Source: Phragmites australis (Eukaryota; Streptophyta; Magnoliopsida; Poales; Poaceae). From it: a stretch of DNA of 64,000 nt. The stretch covers positions 10,647,001 through 10,711,000 of the forward strand of contig NC_084933.1 in the NCBI RefSeq assembly GCF_958298935.1. The letters are read 5' to 3'. The position numbers and the translations under genes were made by a program. The notes under the pieces are model-generated. The model searched no databases, was not told the DNA's origin, and saw nothing but the letters and a program-made list of their open reading frames with translations. The first letter of the stretch is position 1. Each line of letters starts with the position of its first letter. This document shows positions 1 through 11,928 of the stretch, in pieces.

Positions 1-1660
1 TCGATAGTTACAAGAGTTGAAAGAGATCCCAAGCAGAGCGAGATACAGAATGAGAGGCAAAACAAGCTAGGATAATGGAAATGCTTGAACAAGCGCTAAA
101 AAGGAGAGAAAACATACAAAAGAAAAAATAGCACAGGCAGTAGCACAAGCCCTCATGCGTGAACCAGGCACCATTGTGAGCGAATAGGAACGGCCGGCAA
201 CGTCTCCTGAGTTTGTGCACTCGAGCCCCGGTGGTCGTCAGAGTAGCTGTGTGTCCACGGGAGTTCCGGGAGTTGACCCCATCACTTATCCCGTGGACCT
301 CATCACAGCACGGACACCGTGTGAACTACACATTGGTGCTAGAAATATTACCATCAAGGTGGCTTCCGGCGTGACTTATCCCCATGGCTCCCATGAACAT
401 TTGCACTGACATCCGGTACCGGAGCGCTATGCCACGGTCGAAGTAGATGAGGCAGTTGACCACCGTAATGTTAAGGTGGACTACCCCGCAGAGGAGGAGG
501 CGAACACCATAGGAGAGAACAAGCACGCATTCATCGCTTAAGAGAAGGTCTACATAGTGTTTTCACCAGGGACAGGTCCCTAGACTCTCTACTCTCCACT
601 ACACCCTAGGCCGTCATTGCCTCAAAGATCTCCCTCTCCTCACATCTCCCAAAAGAAATCCACCTCCTCAGCCATCGCCTCGAAGAAGTCCATCGCTCAA
701 GAAGCCAGCCATCAGCTCGAAAAACAAGATCAGGTTCTACAATATTTAAGTAGACGACATCATCTAAGAAGTTGGTAGCATCTAAGAAGTTGGCGGAACC
801 CAAGTATGTCTATTCACTCACTGCTGAGGAAACAAAAAAGGTTGTGGACGCCAGTGTCACGTCTCATTTCCATCCTCCACCACCTCCACTGAAGCCTGTT
901 GTGCCTGAAGATGCCTTGAAATTTTTTCATGAAAATGGCTAAAGCTAAACAGACAGAGTCGACTTCAAGTAAGCCGCCGACTGACTATGAACGCATCAGC
1001 AAGATGCAAGCAAAGAGCAAACCAGGCCCAATCATTAAGGATGCTCCAAGCATTACGAACTTCCTGGCTTCTTCTAGATTAATAGCAGAAGAACTAGCAC
1101 GACTTATTGTGGGAGTGGATATATCAAAGTCGGATGTTATATAGCCGTTTGAGTTGGGTAAACCTTTGGTCAAACCAAATATAGAAAGAAACCTTACAAC
1201 TCAAATGCGTAGATTACATCAATGGTACTTGAAGCAGTCCAGGCAGGGTTTTCATGTGTTCCCCGTGAGATACAAAGAAGAATATTTCCTCAACGGGGAT
1301 GGCTTTTTCTGGTTGGAATTCTTGCACTTGTATGAACTGTACAAGATGCCCTCGATGTAGTTATAATCAGAACGTGGACTTTATAAGTGACTTATGCATA
1401 TAATTCACGTTATATGATCTTGCACCTTGTAATTGCATAGCTAACTTCTCTTTTTCGTAGAATGGAGATTCAAGCATACGAACAAGACTTAGATAAGAAA
1501 GTAGGATTCATCGATCCTGGCCTTGTGAACTAAAAACTTGTAATAAAGAGTCTAGACTTCACCGAGGCCTACTTATTGAAAAACAAGAAATTCATACTCT
1601 TACCCTATAGCTATGAGTACGTGTTTGCGCGCAAGGGCGTCCTCATTTTATAGACAATTC
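1..1660 (+). pseudogene. Decayed second ORF of a CACTA (En/Spm) transposon
   Basis: The plus strand carries broken reading frames matching the non-TNPD protein commonly encoded by grass CACTA elements. From about 240 to 540 it reads a CELH...NITIKVA...PHGS pattern followed by a proline and tyrosine-rich stretch, resembling the DUF8039-type region. From about 820 to 1360 come a proline-rich linker and a block with MRRLHQWYLK, a glutamate-rich middle and ELYKM. From 1463 to 1650 an FIDPGLVN...ILLPYSYE block resembles the start of the Ulp1-like cysteine peptidase region. In-frame stops (for example near 1141 and 1358) and frame changes show it is dead. The start lies before the window. The assignment rests on motif order recognised by eye, not a database search. 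Confidence 0.6.
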
Positions 1661-2600
1661 GATTCTAGTACTAATTTGCTATGGTGACATATTCTACAGT
1701 TTTCATTGGATCCTCTTTGTTATCCACCTAGATTTGAGCTAATTAGAAATAAGATTATTAGATAATTGGCTAATTAATTAATTTAAAATTAAATTAATGT
1801 GAGGAACCAGCAACTTAGCCAATAAAATACTTAAATTTAATAAGCCAAATAATTTGTTGATACTAATTAAACATGGTAATTTAATATTTATGGAGAAGAT
1901 AAATTCTACATATGGCCCACCTGTCATGGATATACAATTTTGAGTTATTCTAGAATAACTTTGGATATGGATGAGTATAGTAATTTAAATATTTTAAGTT
2001 GGAGGCCCACATATATGCCACACATGAGCAACCATAATTTTTGATGCATGGATGAACTCAAGCCAGCACATGGTTACTTTCACCATATTTATCTTTCATG
2101 TGATACTCACTCTAGCGGCACTCACAATACATGAATCAGCCCCTAGCTTTGCCATCATTTGTTATATATGGTGAGACACTTCCTTGTGGGGCCTTTTGAT
2201 GTTGAGGTGTATCCAAATCTGAGAAGCACCATGTGCTATGGTAGAAAGAAATAGCACACAACATTTTTGACTCTGGTCTATCCTCCACATAAGAATACCT
2301 AGTGTTTTCATTTGGATAGAGTCCAATCTTTTAACACAGCACATAGTTCCTTTGACCATTTCTTATCCTCCACGTCACATAATCGTATTAGCACTCATTA
2401 TTTAATTACTACTCTAAGCAGTCAAAACCGGTAGAGCCAATAGAAATAACGATCTATAGCTGTGTAGACTTAGTCAAGCAGTGGGAAGATGAGGGTGACC
2501 ATTGGACCTAGCAGTATATCAGTTACTTTTTACTGCATAAGCACAAGGATTCAGCTGTGCATTGATTGGAGTACAGGTCAATAAACAAAGCTTTAGATTA
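1661..2600. other. AT-rich stretch with no recognisable gene
   Basis: No credible coding sequence is seen. The stretch is AT-rich (for example 1740-1900) and leads into the TATA-containing LTR-like segment. It could be the U3 part of that LTR or CACTA internal sequence; the boundary cannot be placed by eye. Confidence 0.3.
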
Positions 2601-3838
2601 AGATAGGATGATTATTTTATCATTTCACTTTTCGTAAGGACTACGTTACGTGCCCTATAAATAGAAGGTGTTATTGACTGTTGTCATATATACACACAAG
2701 CAAGTCTCACCAATAAAAGACGCATACACTCTTGCACCTCTATATTATTATTAGTCAAGATCATTAGTGTACCATTAGGGTGCTATAGCCTATAGTTAAA
2801 CTATAGTTTGAGTATCCTATCAAGTTATAGTTTGGGTTTTCCGCCGAGATATATAAACATTGGTTTTCAAGCGTTGGTTCTGCCAAAATTTCATATCAAG
2901 ACTAAGGCGCTATATCTTGATTTTCTTAGTAAGAGGTAAGCTATGTTGACACCCGTCTTATTTATATCATGCTTTTATTAGCAAGCTGCGTTGGCGCCCT
3001 ACTCTATTATTATTATGCTTTTATCTGCAAGCTGCATTCATACCCTCTTAGAGTAACATATTTATATCAAAATTATTGTCTATTTATATTTCAATATTGT
3101 ATTTCCCGTTATTACACATTATTATCCATTAATATTGCAATTTGATGTTACATTTTAAGTTATGTTTGTATTTCTAGAATAAAAATACATATGTTCAATC
3201 AATTATTCATACTGTTGTCAATCACTAATGGTAGAGTGGATACTGACGTGGATAGTCAATACATTTTGAGTTACCGGGAGTGCCTAGTGAAAGATCTAGT
3301 CATGTAGCCGGGACTATATTATTCACATGTATGGTGTGGCACGTGCATTGAAAGTATCATTTGGGATTGTCCATAGGAAAAGCTCAGGCCTCGTCGTGGT
3401 ACAAAACACGACGTAATATTAGTGATCAGACAATCTTTGCAGAGTTAAATAAACAATGAAAATTTGATATTAGAATAATTCAGGTTTATTTATACATGTA
3501 ATGTCTTTATCTTGCTGAGTATTTTATACTCATATTTGTTTTAGGTGTTAAACGCAGAATCTCAAGGTCATGATCAAGACAACGACGACTAGATGCTATA
3601 CACGGGAAATTTTGGGATATATCAATAGTGTAGTGTTTAATAATTTGTTTACATCAAAATAAGTTGTATAAGTAGACACTTAATCATGTAAATTATGACT
3701 TCTCATATAAATAAAGCTTCCGCTAGTTGCTCTGTAAATCACTGATTTTATTTGAGTATTTTGCCTTAATATGGTTATGGATTTTTAATCCATAATTATG
3801 TGGCGGCTGTTACGTGAGCCCGTATACGGGGCGTGACA
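2600..3838 (+). repeat. Putative solo LTR, Ty3/gypsy-like, ending in GTGACA
   Basis: A canonical TATAAATA lies at 2656-2663, followed by a leader-like stretch. Near 3515-3545 there is a GCTGAGTATTTTATACTCA-type motif like the one seen in the LTR at 5.9-7.2 kb. The segment ends at 3838 with GGGGCGTGACA, a typical LTR 3' end. No gag or pol adjoins it. The 5' edge was not found and no clean target duplication was identified, so both extent and class are tentative. Confidence 0.35.
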
Positions 3839-3999
3839 GGACTGGCTCAACTCAATCGATTTTTCAGGGGCTGACTTGTAATATTATGTGCTTGTCGATG
3901 CCTGACTTGTAATATGTGTTCATTACTATGTATTAATGAAGGTGTTTTTATTATTGATTTACAGTAAATATATGTATCATTGTATGCATGTATTGAGAG

Positions 4000-4034
4000 A
4001 GATGGAGAGATTGAGGAGAGAGAGAGAGTATATA
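4000..4034. repeat. GA-rich simple repeat
   Basis: An imperfect GAGAGA tract lies just left of the CACTA subterminal region. Confidence 0.6.
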
Positions 4035-4077
4035 GAGGGCAGAGTGGAGGACCGTGGAGGGGGGAGAGGGAAAACAT

Positions 4078-4303
4078 TACCGGCTCAAACCTTCGGTCGA
4101 CAGTGATGCCAGAGAATCACTGCCGGCTGAATCCTTCAACCGGCAGTGATAACTCCTTTCACTGCCGGTCCACTAAGCCGGCAGTGATATTTCTTGAGTC
4201 CTTCAGTCCTTGACTATCATTGCCCGTTGCCCACTGCTGGCTCCAAAACAGGCAGTTAAAGGGGTTTTGGAGCCGACAGTGAAAAGGGTTTTCTGTAGTA
4301 GTG
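4078..4303 (+). repeat. CACTA subterminal repeats and right terminal inverted repeat
   Basis: Alternating TCACTGCCGG and CCGGCAGTGA units, at least four of them between about 4115 and 4190 plus degenerate copies before and after, fill the last 220 bases before the terminal CACTACTACAGAAAA (read on the minus strand, ending at 4303). Such short motifs in both orientations are the transposase-binding subterminal repeats of CACTA elements. Confidence 0.75.
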
Positions 4304-5885
4304 TGAGAATACATTACCACCCTAGTAAACCAAATGTAGTAGCAGATGCCCTGAAGAGAAAGCGTTATTGCAATATGGCTATGTTGCAAGGAAGCCAATA
4401 AGAATTATGTAAGGAGTTCGAAAGGTTAAATTTGGGTTTTCTCGCTGACATGGATGCAACAACAACAGAAACAAAGTCAACATTGGAACAAGACATCCAA
4501 AAAGGACAATGGGATGATGAGAAAATAAAAGAGATCAAAGAACTCATGAGAATAAATAAAGCTCCTGGATTCTCAGAAGATAGTCAAGGAATAGTGTAGT
4601 TTGGGGAAAAAAATTGTGTACCAGACCAGAAAGCTTTGAAGGATTTGATTTTGCGAGAAGCACATGATTCTGCATATTACATTCACCCTGATAGTACTAA
4701 GATGCATCAGGATCTGAAAGAATACTATTGATGGTACAAGATAAATGTCGCCAAATACGTAGCCTTGTGTGACACCTGCCAGAGAGTAAAGCCAGAACAT
4801 CAAAGGCCAGCAGGATTATTGCAACCCTCGAAGGTTTTTGAGTGGAAGTGGAAAGAAATTGGTATGGATTTCATCGTTGGGCTACACCGTACTTAAGCAG
4901 GTTACGTTGCCATTTGGGGAGTGGTGGATCGTCTAATGAAAGTTGCGCATTTTATCTAGTTAAGACAACATATTCAAGTGCAAAACTTGCCGAGCTGTAT
5001 ATGTAAAAAATTGTGTGCCTACATGGTGTACCCAAAAAGATCATGTCAGATCGAGGTACCCAATTTACCTCTCGCTTTTGGCAGAAGTTGCATGAATCCT
5101 TAGGCACCAAGCTGAACTTCAGTTCTGCATATCACCCTCAAACTGATGGGCAGACAGAGAGGACCAACCAAGTGTTGGAAGATATGTTAAGAGCCTGCAG
5201 CTTGAAGTACAAGCAGAGTTGCGATAAAAGTTTACCATATGCAGAGTTTTCTTACAATAACAGCTACCAAGTCAGCCTTAAAATGTCTTCATTTAAAGTT
5301 TTGTATGGAAGAAAGTGCAGAACTCCTTTGTACTGGAACAAGACTGGAGAAAGCCAAGTGTTTGGACCAGAAGTTCTTAGAAAAGCAGGTTCAGACCATA
5401 CGAGAAAATTTGAAGATTGCACAGTCTCGACATAAGAGTTATGCGGAAAATGGATAAAGAGAATTAACCTTTGAAGTTGGCGATATGGTGTATTTGAAAG
5501 TCTCGTCTGTTAGAGGTCTCTGCAGGTTCAAGGTTAAAGGAAAGTTAGCAGCCAAGTATATTGGACCATTCAAGATAATTGCCAAACGTGGAGAGGTAGC
5601 AGATCAGTTGGAGCTACCATCTGCATTGGCCAATGTGCATGACGTTTTCCATATATCTCAATTAAAGAAATATTTAGGAGTGCTAGAGGAAGAGTTATCT
5701 CTATAAGAAGTGGACCCAAAAAAAGATCTGATATATGTAGAATATTCTATCAGAATTTTGGACACTGTAGAGTGAACAACAAGAAGAAAGGCTATTAGAA
5801 TGTGCAAAGTTTAGTGGAGTCATCACTCAAAAGATGAGGCAACTTGGAAGAAGACTTTGAAGGAAACGTGCTATCTTGACCATGT
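4304..5885 (+). pseudogene. Ty3/gypsy (chromovirus-like) pol remnant: integrase and chromodomain
   Basis: Reading frames on the plus strand give, in order: the end of RNase H (HYHPSKPNVVADAL, about 4322-4365); the integrase HHCC zinc finger (REAHDSAYYIHPDS ... CDTCQRVKPEHQRPAG, about 4650-4815); the integrase core (IGMDFIVG near 4860, then SDRGTQFTS and FSSAYHPQTDGQTER at about 5046-5160 with the expected acidic residues); the C-terminal region (AAKYIGPFKI and NVHDVFHISQLKKY, 5548-5676); and a chromodomain-like tail near 5735-5870. Stops and frameshifts (near 4598, 4729, 4896, 4960 and 5433) make it non-functional. It starts in mid-domain where the CACTA element cut it. The order of domains and the chromodomain point to the Tekay/Del-like branch of chromoviruses. 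Confidence 0.85.
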
Positions 5886-7192
5886 TGTGAGCCTAGTTTT
5901 AATATAACGGTAGTCTTTACCAAACATGCATGCTGTTTTTTTGATGAAATGGGTAGTATCGCAAACACAAGTTTCTTATGTAGGTTTTACTCTTGTAGAT
6001 GTTTTATCCTCAAGGAATATTATGTTTATGCTTAGCCATGCTTTTAGATGAACATGTAGTAACTTAGGTGATGAATCATGAGCTACGAACTTAAAAGTTG
6101 AGATAGAAAATATGTTATGATAATTGATATTGTTAAGGGAGTTAGCAACAAGGAATCTAGGGTTTTGTGCAAGAAGGGTATGTTGGAATGCACCTATTGA
6201 TGTGTTCCAGGCATGGTTGTCTTGAATGGATATGTTTGGTGATTTACCCTTGTGGGATTGTTGGCGGTCTTGCCCAGACCATATTAAGGACCGGTTCGCA
6301 GAACGACCACCCATAACAATAGTACAACCACGAGACCAATATGATACGGCTTGACTTAGTAATTAGATGTTCTTCTAGTGGTGTATGAGCTAGTTGGATG
6401 TGTAGAGAAGGAAGGAGTACTTCTCGATTCTACCTGGCACAAGAGGGGACTTATGGGGTAGAGGGTTACTTCACTTATGAACGGCGGTGAAACCTTAGTG
6501 GACAAGTGCATACTGAGAGGCTCTTTGGAAAAGCGTCGTAGTGATCTCTTGGCACACACCCCGGATGTATGTAAGGTACCGAGGGTACCGGCAAAAGAGA
6601 TTATCACAACTTGTGGGTAGAAGTGTACAATCTCTGCAGAATGTCAAACTGAATATTCAGCCGTGCTCACGGTTACGAGTGGCATAGACCCTTACATGAT
6701 TAGTTGGGTGGATGTTTTCCATGGTTGATAAATGGTTGAATTCTCGGAGGTTAAAGAAGATCTTTTGTACATCTTTCCCTTTTTAAAATAAAATTGTTTT
6801 TCCATAGTTTAAGACTAAAATTGGCTTTATGCAAATAAAACCCTAGAGGACAAGAAATCTAGGTTTAAGCCTCTATGTCATACGTTCCCCCACTTGCTGA
6901 GTATTTGAAATACTCACGCTTGCTTTTCAGAAGGTGAAGTTTTTGAAGGATTTCCTGAACATGGTGCTGAGTTCTAGGCTTGTGGAGCTTCCGGTCGACT
7001 GCCTGTGGTGTGGAGCTACGCTGTGTTCTGTTCCACTGCTGTGTAATTTTCTTTAGACCCGTCTGGTCCTTTTGTGATAAATAACGTTGTAATAATGAAC
7101 ACTATGTCTGTTATCCACTAATGACGTCGCTATATATATGTGTAAACTGATCATGACATACATATAGTTCACATTTGGTTTTGGTCTTAAAA
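5886..7192 (+). repeat. Probable 3' LTR of the chromovirus-like element
   Basis: This follows the chromodomain directly and has no coding potential. It contains a GCTGAGTATTTGAAATACTCA-like palindromic motif (about 6896-6920), a feature often seen in LTRs of this gypsy group, and an end segment (about 7130-7192) resembling the U5 region of such LTRs. The exact first and last bases were not determined, and the far end looks truncated rather than ending in TGACA. Confidence 0.45.
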
Positions 7193-7454
7193 CGAGTAGG
7201 GGGAAAATCAACATTAGAGGGCTCCACGATATTGGCATTGGTGGACTGAGAGGAGGATATGCCACTGCTGCATGAAAGTCTTCCCCTCGCGGACCCCGAT
7301 CTTCAAACTCACGTTTTGGAGGTAACATTGATCACTTAATATTATTTGGCCAATTATCAGCTTTTTGACCAACCTTGCCACCTATATATTTAACCAAAAG
7401 TTCTTTGAATGTCACCTTCAGCTTTGCATTTGATGTAGTTATAGCAATTCATGC
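7193..7454. other. Junction stretch between two retrotransposon remnants
   Basis: No gene is recognised. It lies between the plus-strand LTR and the end of the minus-strand gag remnant. Confidence 0.4.
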
Positions 7455-9860
7455 TTAAATAGCTAACTTGGTTTTCTTACTTCGTTTAGGGACCCAAACT
7501 GTTGTGGATGTCTTCTTCTTATTGTGCAACACCTTGCTAGCTTTTTTGCTTTTCTCATTAACAGGCTCGCTAGTTGTCACTACTTTCTTCCCCTTAGATG
7601 TATCGGCTTGCTCTGGCCAAATCAACACTCTTTTATCCTCAAAAATCATCATATTCAAAGGACAAGGCTTTTTGTCTATCTCATGCCCCCGTGTCCTTGG
7701 ACATACTACAAATTTCAATCAACCTTCATTAATAGCTGATTGTATTTGCCGGCGAAACACATTGCAATCATAAGTACTATGAGTAAACAAATTATGACAT
7801 TTGCAATATGAGCACCCTTCCAATTTTTTATGAGATGGCATAATATGATGATCAGGTAATCTAATATGTTTATCTTGCAATAAAATATCAAAAATCTGAT
7901 CACACTTGATAAAATCAAATGTATACATTTTCTTTCTTAGCCGATTCTTCTGTGAAGAGGCTTCAAAGTTAAACAAACAAACGGTTCAAATTTGATATCT
8001 ACCCATTCGACTATATATTTATTTGTATTTTCTTTGTCCGATATCTTAAAGTTATTTTCTACTATATTAATATTAGTCTCTTCAAATTCTTTAGCCTCGG
8101 CCTTATATCCTCTAAATCCAAAATAACCACAAAACTTATGTCATATTTGTGACCAAGTGTAGACCGAGTTTAGAACAAATAAAATAACCCATATGAATAA
8201 AATGCCTAGCAAGCATCATGAGAATAATTCTAACTTTAATATATTACTATTACCGGTCTTCCCATATGATACAATAACTCGACCAACAAATTACGCAACT
8301 ATCCTACTATTCTTACTCGTGAATTTTGCAAGCTCTAGCACTTTAAACCCCCATAGGTATGGGACCACATTATCAAAATCAGAGTACGATCTTTTGTATA
8401 TAGATATTGCATCATCAAGTTCTATTTCAAATTTTCCTTGCGGCACTACCAATTTGTTTATTAACATATCTACATTCTATACACGGTTTGGTTTCAAGCA
8501 GTAAGGGTATTTCTTTTTCACTAACTGACTGTTTGTATGTATTAGTAGTCGGCTTTCCAATATTTATATTTGAACCTAATCGTTTATTACATTACTCTCT
8601 TTATCCAATCTTTCAGAATTATTAAGCACGGAATCACCAATAGACTTATATATTGAAACTATAGAATCAGATTGGGAAGCAGATAATAGTACCTCTTTTA
8701 GCAGGGTGTCGATTGATAAAAACTCTTTAATCTTAATGACACATTGCTTTGTTTTTCGATAGCACGAATGTGGCCTCTTTTGCAATTCTATTTTAATCGT
8801 GCTATAATCTCCATATAATTTATCAAGTGCAGACATGTTGCCACTGTTGATACCAACTATATGGATAGGAACAATCGAAACACTTTTATCTCGGTCTTGA
8901 TCATCAATTGTTAGAGCACGAAATTCAATGGTAACACTATAGCCTCAACAATATACGACCGTTCAACAGGGGTCGGCCTTTGTTCTTTTGCTAAGACTAG
9001 TTCTGATTCTTTTTCAGAATTAAAACATCTCTACGGGATTTCATCCACTCTCTTCCAAAAAGCTCCAGACATTATATCTATTTTTAACATCAGATTTTCC
9101 ATAATATTGTTAGTCCCTATCTCTTGCTCGGCCATAAACTGAGTAGATTTGGAATCAGCTTGTTGCTTTTATATACAAGTGTATGCTTGTGATGTATCAC
9201 ACATATGACATTGTGTGTTGCACATATAGTGTATTTTATGAAGAAACACTAAAATAGGTTCCTGTTAATGAACTACAAGGAATAACGAAACTTTGGGTTG
9301 GTGCGGGAAGCAAACTATATGCTACAGTGTTATATGGAGACATACTTGCTGAATTCTCATATATTCGACTAAAATCATTAGTGACGTATGGAGCCGAATT
9401 ATATATATTATGTGTTGCATATGGTGTTGAAAAGGTATAGGGTGTTGCCCTCTTATCTAGAAGCATTTGATGTAGCATATGATGTCCCAAAATAATTGAT
9501 CAGGCCTATCATATCAACTCGACCATAATGATTATTCATCGGCATGCTAGTTTGTGGTACACTAGAGTGTGTAAATAATGCCTATGAATTAAGATGTATA
9601 AAGTCTTGTTGTATGCTACTAATATTATTAAAATCTGAAGTACTAGCATTATTTAACATGGGGTGTTGCATGTCATTACTACCACAATCCTTGCACAATA
9701 CTTACACAACTAGAAAACATAGGCATAACAATATTAATATGCCTATTTATTGTATTTATAAGATAAATAGATGGCGTGACATGACGATATTGTTGGCAAT
9801 GATTTCGGATCCATATTGTGTCATGGCTAAAGAAGTCGATTCTCTAGTGGAGTAGCCAAA
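7455..9860 (-). pseudogene. Ty3/gypsy gag remnant (minus strand)
   Basis: Read on the minus strand from about 9.85 kb down to 7.45 kb. The most recognisable block is at 7976-7719: a KMYTFDFIKCDQIFDILLQ segment, then a Cys/His cluster (YCKCHNLFTHSTYDC), then RRQIQSAINEG, which is the C-terminal gag pattern with a zinc-knuckle-like motif common in grass gypsy elements. A lysine-rich tail follows at 7718-7455. A start-like MAEQEIG block lies near 9130, and a tyrosine/proline-rich segment is at 9490-9236. Frames are repeatedly broken. No pol follows on the left, so the element is truncated there. Confidence 0.6.
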
Positions 9861-9862
9861 AA
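9836..9862 (-). promoter_or_regulatory. Primer-binding-site-like sequence of the minus-strand gypsy element
   Basis: The minus strand reads TTTTTGGCTACTCCACTAG, close to the TTTGGCGACTCCACTGGGGA sequence that follows the 5' LTR in several grass Tat/Ogre-type gypsy elements. Its position between a gag remnant and an LTR-like stretch supports the call; the sequence is mutated. Confidence 0.45.
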
Positions 9863-10480
9863 GTGTGTTAGCACAAAAACATGGATCCTTACATCAACAT
9901 ACGAGCACTTCATGTGCAATCCACAATACTACGCGTAAGACGCACAACAACAGAGATAACTATTATACTTTCGCGGCAGCGAATGATCAATTTATGAGCA
10001 AACCGGTAAAGGATAATTAACTCGATGAGCAGCACCTGGGAAGCTCAGTCTGGCACTGCGGCGATAGATCTTTGTCAATAAATCGCACCTAGGAGTGACC
10101 TCGTCAGGGTACGGTTAGCCGACGGTTTGTCCTTGATCGTCGAGATCAAGAACAAGAAGCTGCAAGAGGAAGAAGAAAAAGAGATAGGACTATACGAGCT
10201 AGATAAAAAGATAGATGCAATTATATTTTTGGTCGATTGGTTGATGATTTCAATCGGCCACGACCCTCTCATATTTAAAGGTTATGGTCTTACCTGTAAG
10301 AGTTCAAGGCTTCTAATTCAAACCGAACAAAACTTACACATATGATTCGGCTCTGCCACCTGATCTTCAAAATTTCTATAACTAGCATATCTTTCCTATT
10401 TGATCACGTAAACTTCCATATATCTACCCGAGTACCCTTTATTGCAGTTCAGTCTTTTTCGATTCGACTACGTTCTTAAT
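9863..10480 (-). repeat. Probable 5' LTR of the minus-strand gypsy element
   Basis: This non-coding stretch lies immediately upstream (minus-strand sense) of the primer-binding-like site and gag remnant. It holds leader-like sequence with pyrimidine-rich tracts. The outer border was not resolved and no second LTR was found. Confidence 0.35.
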
Positions 10481-10514
10481 CCAAACATCTGTCCATGTTG
10501 CCTAGTCACTGATC

Positions 10515-10640
10515 GGGGGTACTATTCACTAGTTGGAGGGGCTGTTCACTAGGGTGGAGTAATATTCATTGGTCGAAGTTACTGTTCACCGGTCAGAGTT
10601 ACTATTCATGGTCCGAGGTGCCGTCCACTGATCACATGTA
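10515..10640. repeat. Short imperfect tandem repeats, unit about 21 bp
   Basis: About six diverged copies of a TTACTGTTCACCGGTCAGAG-like unit follow each other (ACTATTCACTAGTTGGAGG, CTGTTCACTAGGGTGGAG, ATATTCATTGGTCGAAG and so on). No function is evident. Confidence 0.6.
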
Positions 10641-10645
10641 CTTTT

Positions 10646-11928
10646 CATTGGTTGCTCATGAATCCAATCATCCTGCCATGGTCACTGTAAATACTAAATG
10701 TTGTCATCAACACAACCCAACACATCCAATTTTTGTCGTGGTCTATATGTATAAACTTGATATGCCGGAAGCTCTTCCTTCTAAAATGTGGTGGAACATT
10801 GCCCCTTAATCAACTATGAAATGTTGTTGAGGTTTTCATTAAATAAATCTTGTTATGACATAGGGTATTTTCTTATCGTGAGTGTTTATATCGACCTTCA
10901 CATGGTCAGTTTAAATTTGAACTAAATTCTAATAATTCTCATAAAAATCTTTATTGTGGCTATTTCTCCACTATGAGTTGACTCAATTAAAATTCAACAA
11001 AACATTATTCCACGAACACTACAAGGATCTATGATTGATTTCCAAGAAAAATACACTTCTTTTGCCAGCTAATCATCCCTGCCAATGATATGCTGCATGT
11101 CAAATTGATAGATTTCAACAAAGAAAAAACCTTGGTAGCTTCTGAAATACTGGTAAAAGAGCTTGAATAATAAAAAGTTCCTCACTATCATATTCTACCA
11201 GTAAAATCTACAAAGTAATTTTTTTTTGAAAACTATACAATAGTCATGCATAATTTAGCAAAGACGATCAATAATGTTTTTTCCGTGTGATCCTGCAATA
11301 TCTGACTTCAGTTCTGGCAACCTGGCGTGGGCCTGGTTTTTCTATCATGAGTTGGCACATTAAAATCCCGCCCAACAATATTTCGCAAGCACTAGAAAGA
11401 TGTATGGCCACCTTTTATTTTCAGAGAAACTTAAATAGACTATATTTTCACCAGCTCACCTATGACATTGCATATTATAGCAGTCGGTTGCTGTCAACGA
11501 TCTACTGTTGCCGAACACACATCGTAACCGGAGCCGAAAAGGAAAACGCAACCTCCGTTTGGCCCCATTACAGTTGCTCCAGCGGTGGCCAGCGCGGCAA
11601 GTCACGACCGAACGGAGCAACAACCCGGTGGGCGGCGAAAAGGATCGCGAAACCCAACGACGAGGAGAAGCCGAGAGAAAAAAAGAAAGAGAAGCGAAAA
11701 GGCAAAAAGCGAGCCCGCCCCCGATCCCCCTTCCCCACCGGCCGCCGGCGCTCGCCGCCGCCGCGGATGCGATGCGCTCCCCCTCCAGCGGAGGCAGCGT
11801 GGTGGGCCGCGCAGCAGCGCGGTGAGGGATCCGCCGCGCGCCCCGGCCGCTCCGCCTCGTGCGCCTCCGAGTCCGAGCTCGACCACCGCCCCCGCGCCGA
11901 CGCCACGGGGCGAGGCGGATTCGCCGAC
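10646..11928. promoter_or_regulatory. Intergenic region and GC-rich promoter/5' UTR of TT9
   Basis: The left part (10.65-11.5 kb) is AT-rich without genes. From about 11.53 kb the base composition turns strongly GC-rich and CpG-rich through the first exon to about 12.06 kb, typical of the 5' end of a broadly expressed grass gene. No convincing TATA box is seen close to the start codon. A reading frame stays open upstream of the ATG from about 11287, but its sequence does not look like the family. Confidence 0.5.

Larger units (their letters stand above)
1..4303 (+). mobile_element. Right-hand part of a CACTA DNA transposon
   Basis: The right terminus is explicit. The sequence ending at 4303 is the reverse complement of CACTACTACAGAAAA, a classic CACTA terminal inverted repeat. 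It is preceded by subterminal repeats, and a decayed CACTA ORF lies to the left at 1-1660. The left terminus is outside the window. Just right of the terminus a Ty3/gypsy pol sequence begins in mid-domain, so the element appears to have jumped into a retrotransposon. The 1.7-3.84 kb stretch inside it looks like a later LTR insertion. That everything from 1 to 4303 is one CACTA element is inference. Confidence 0.55.
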
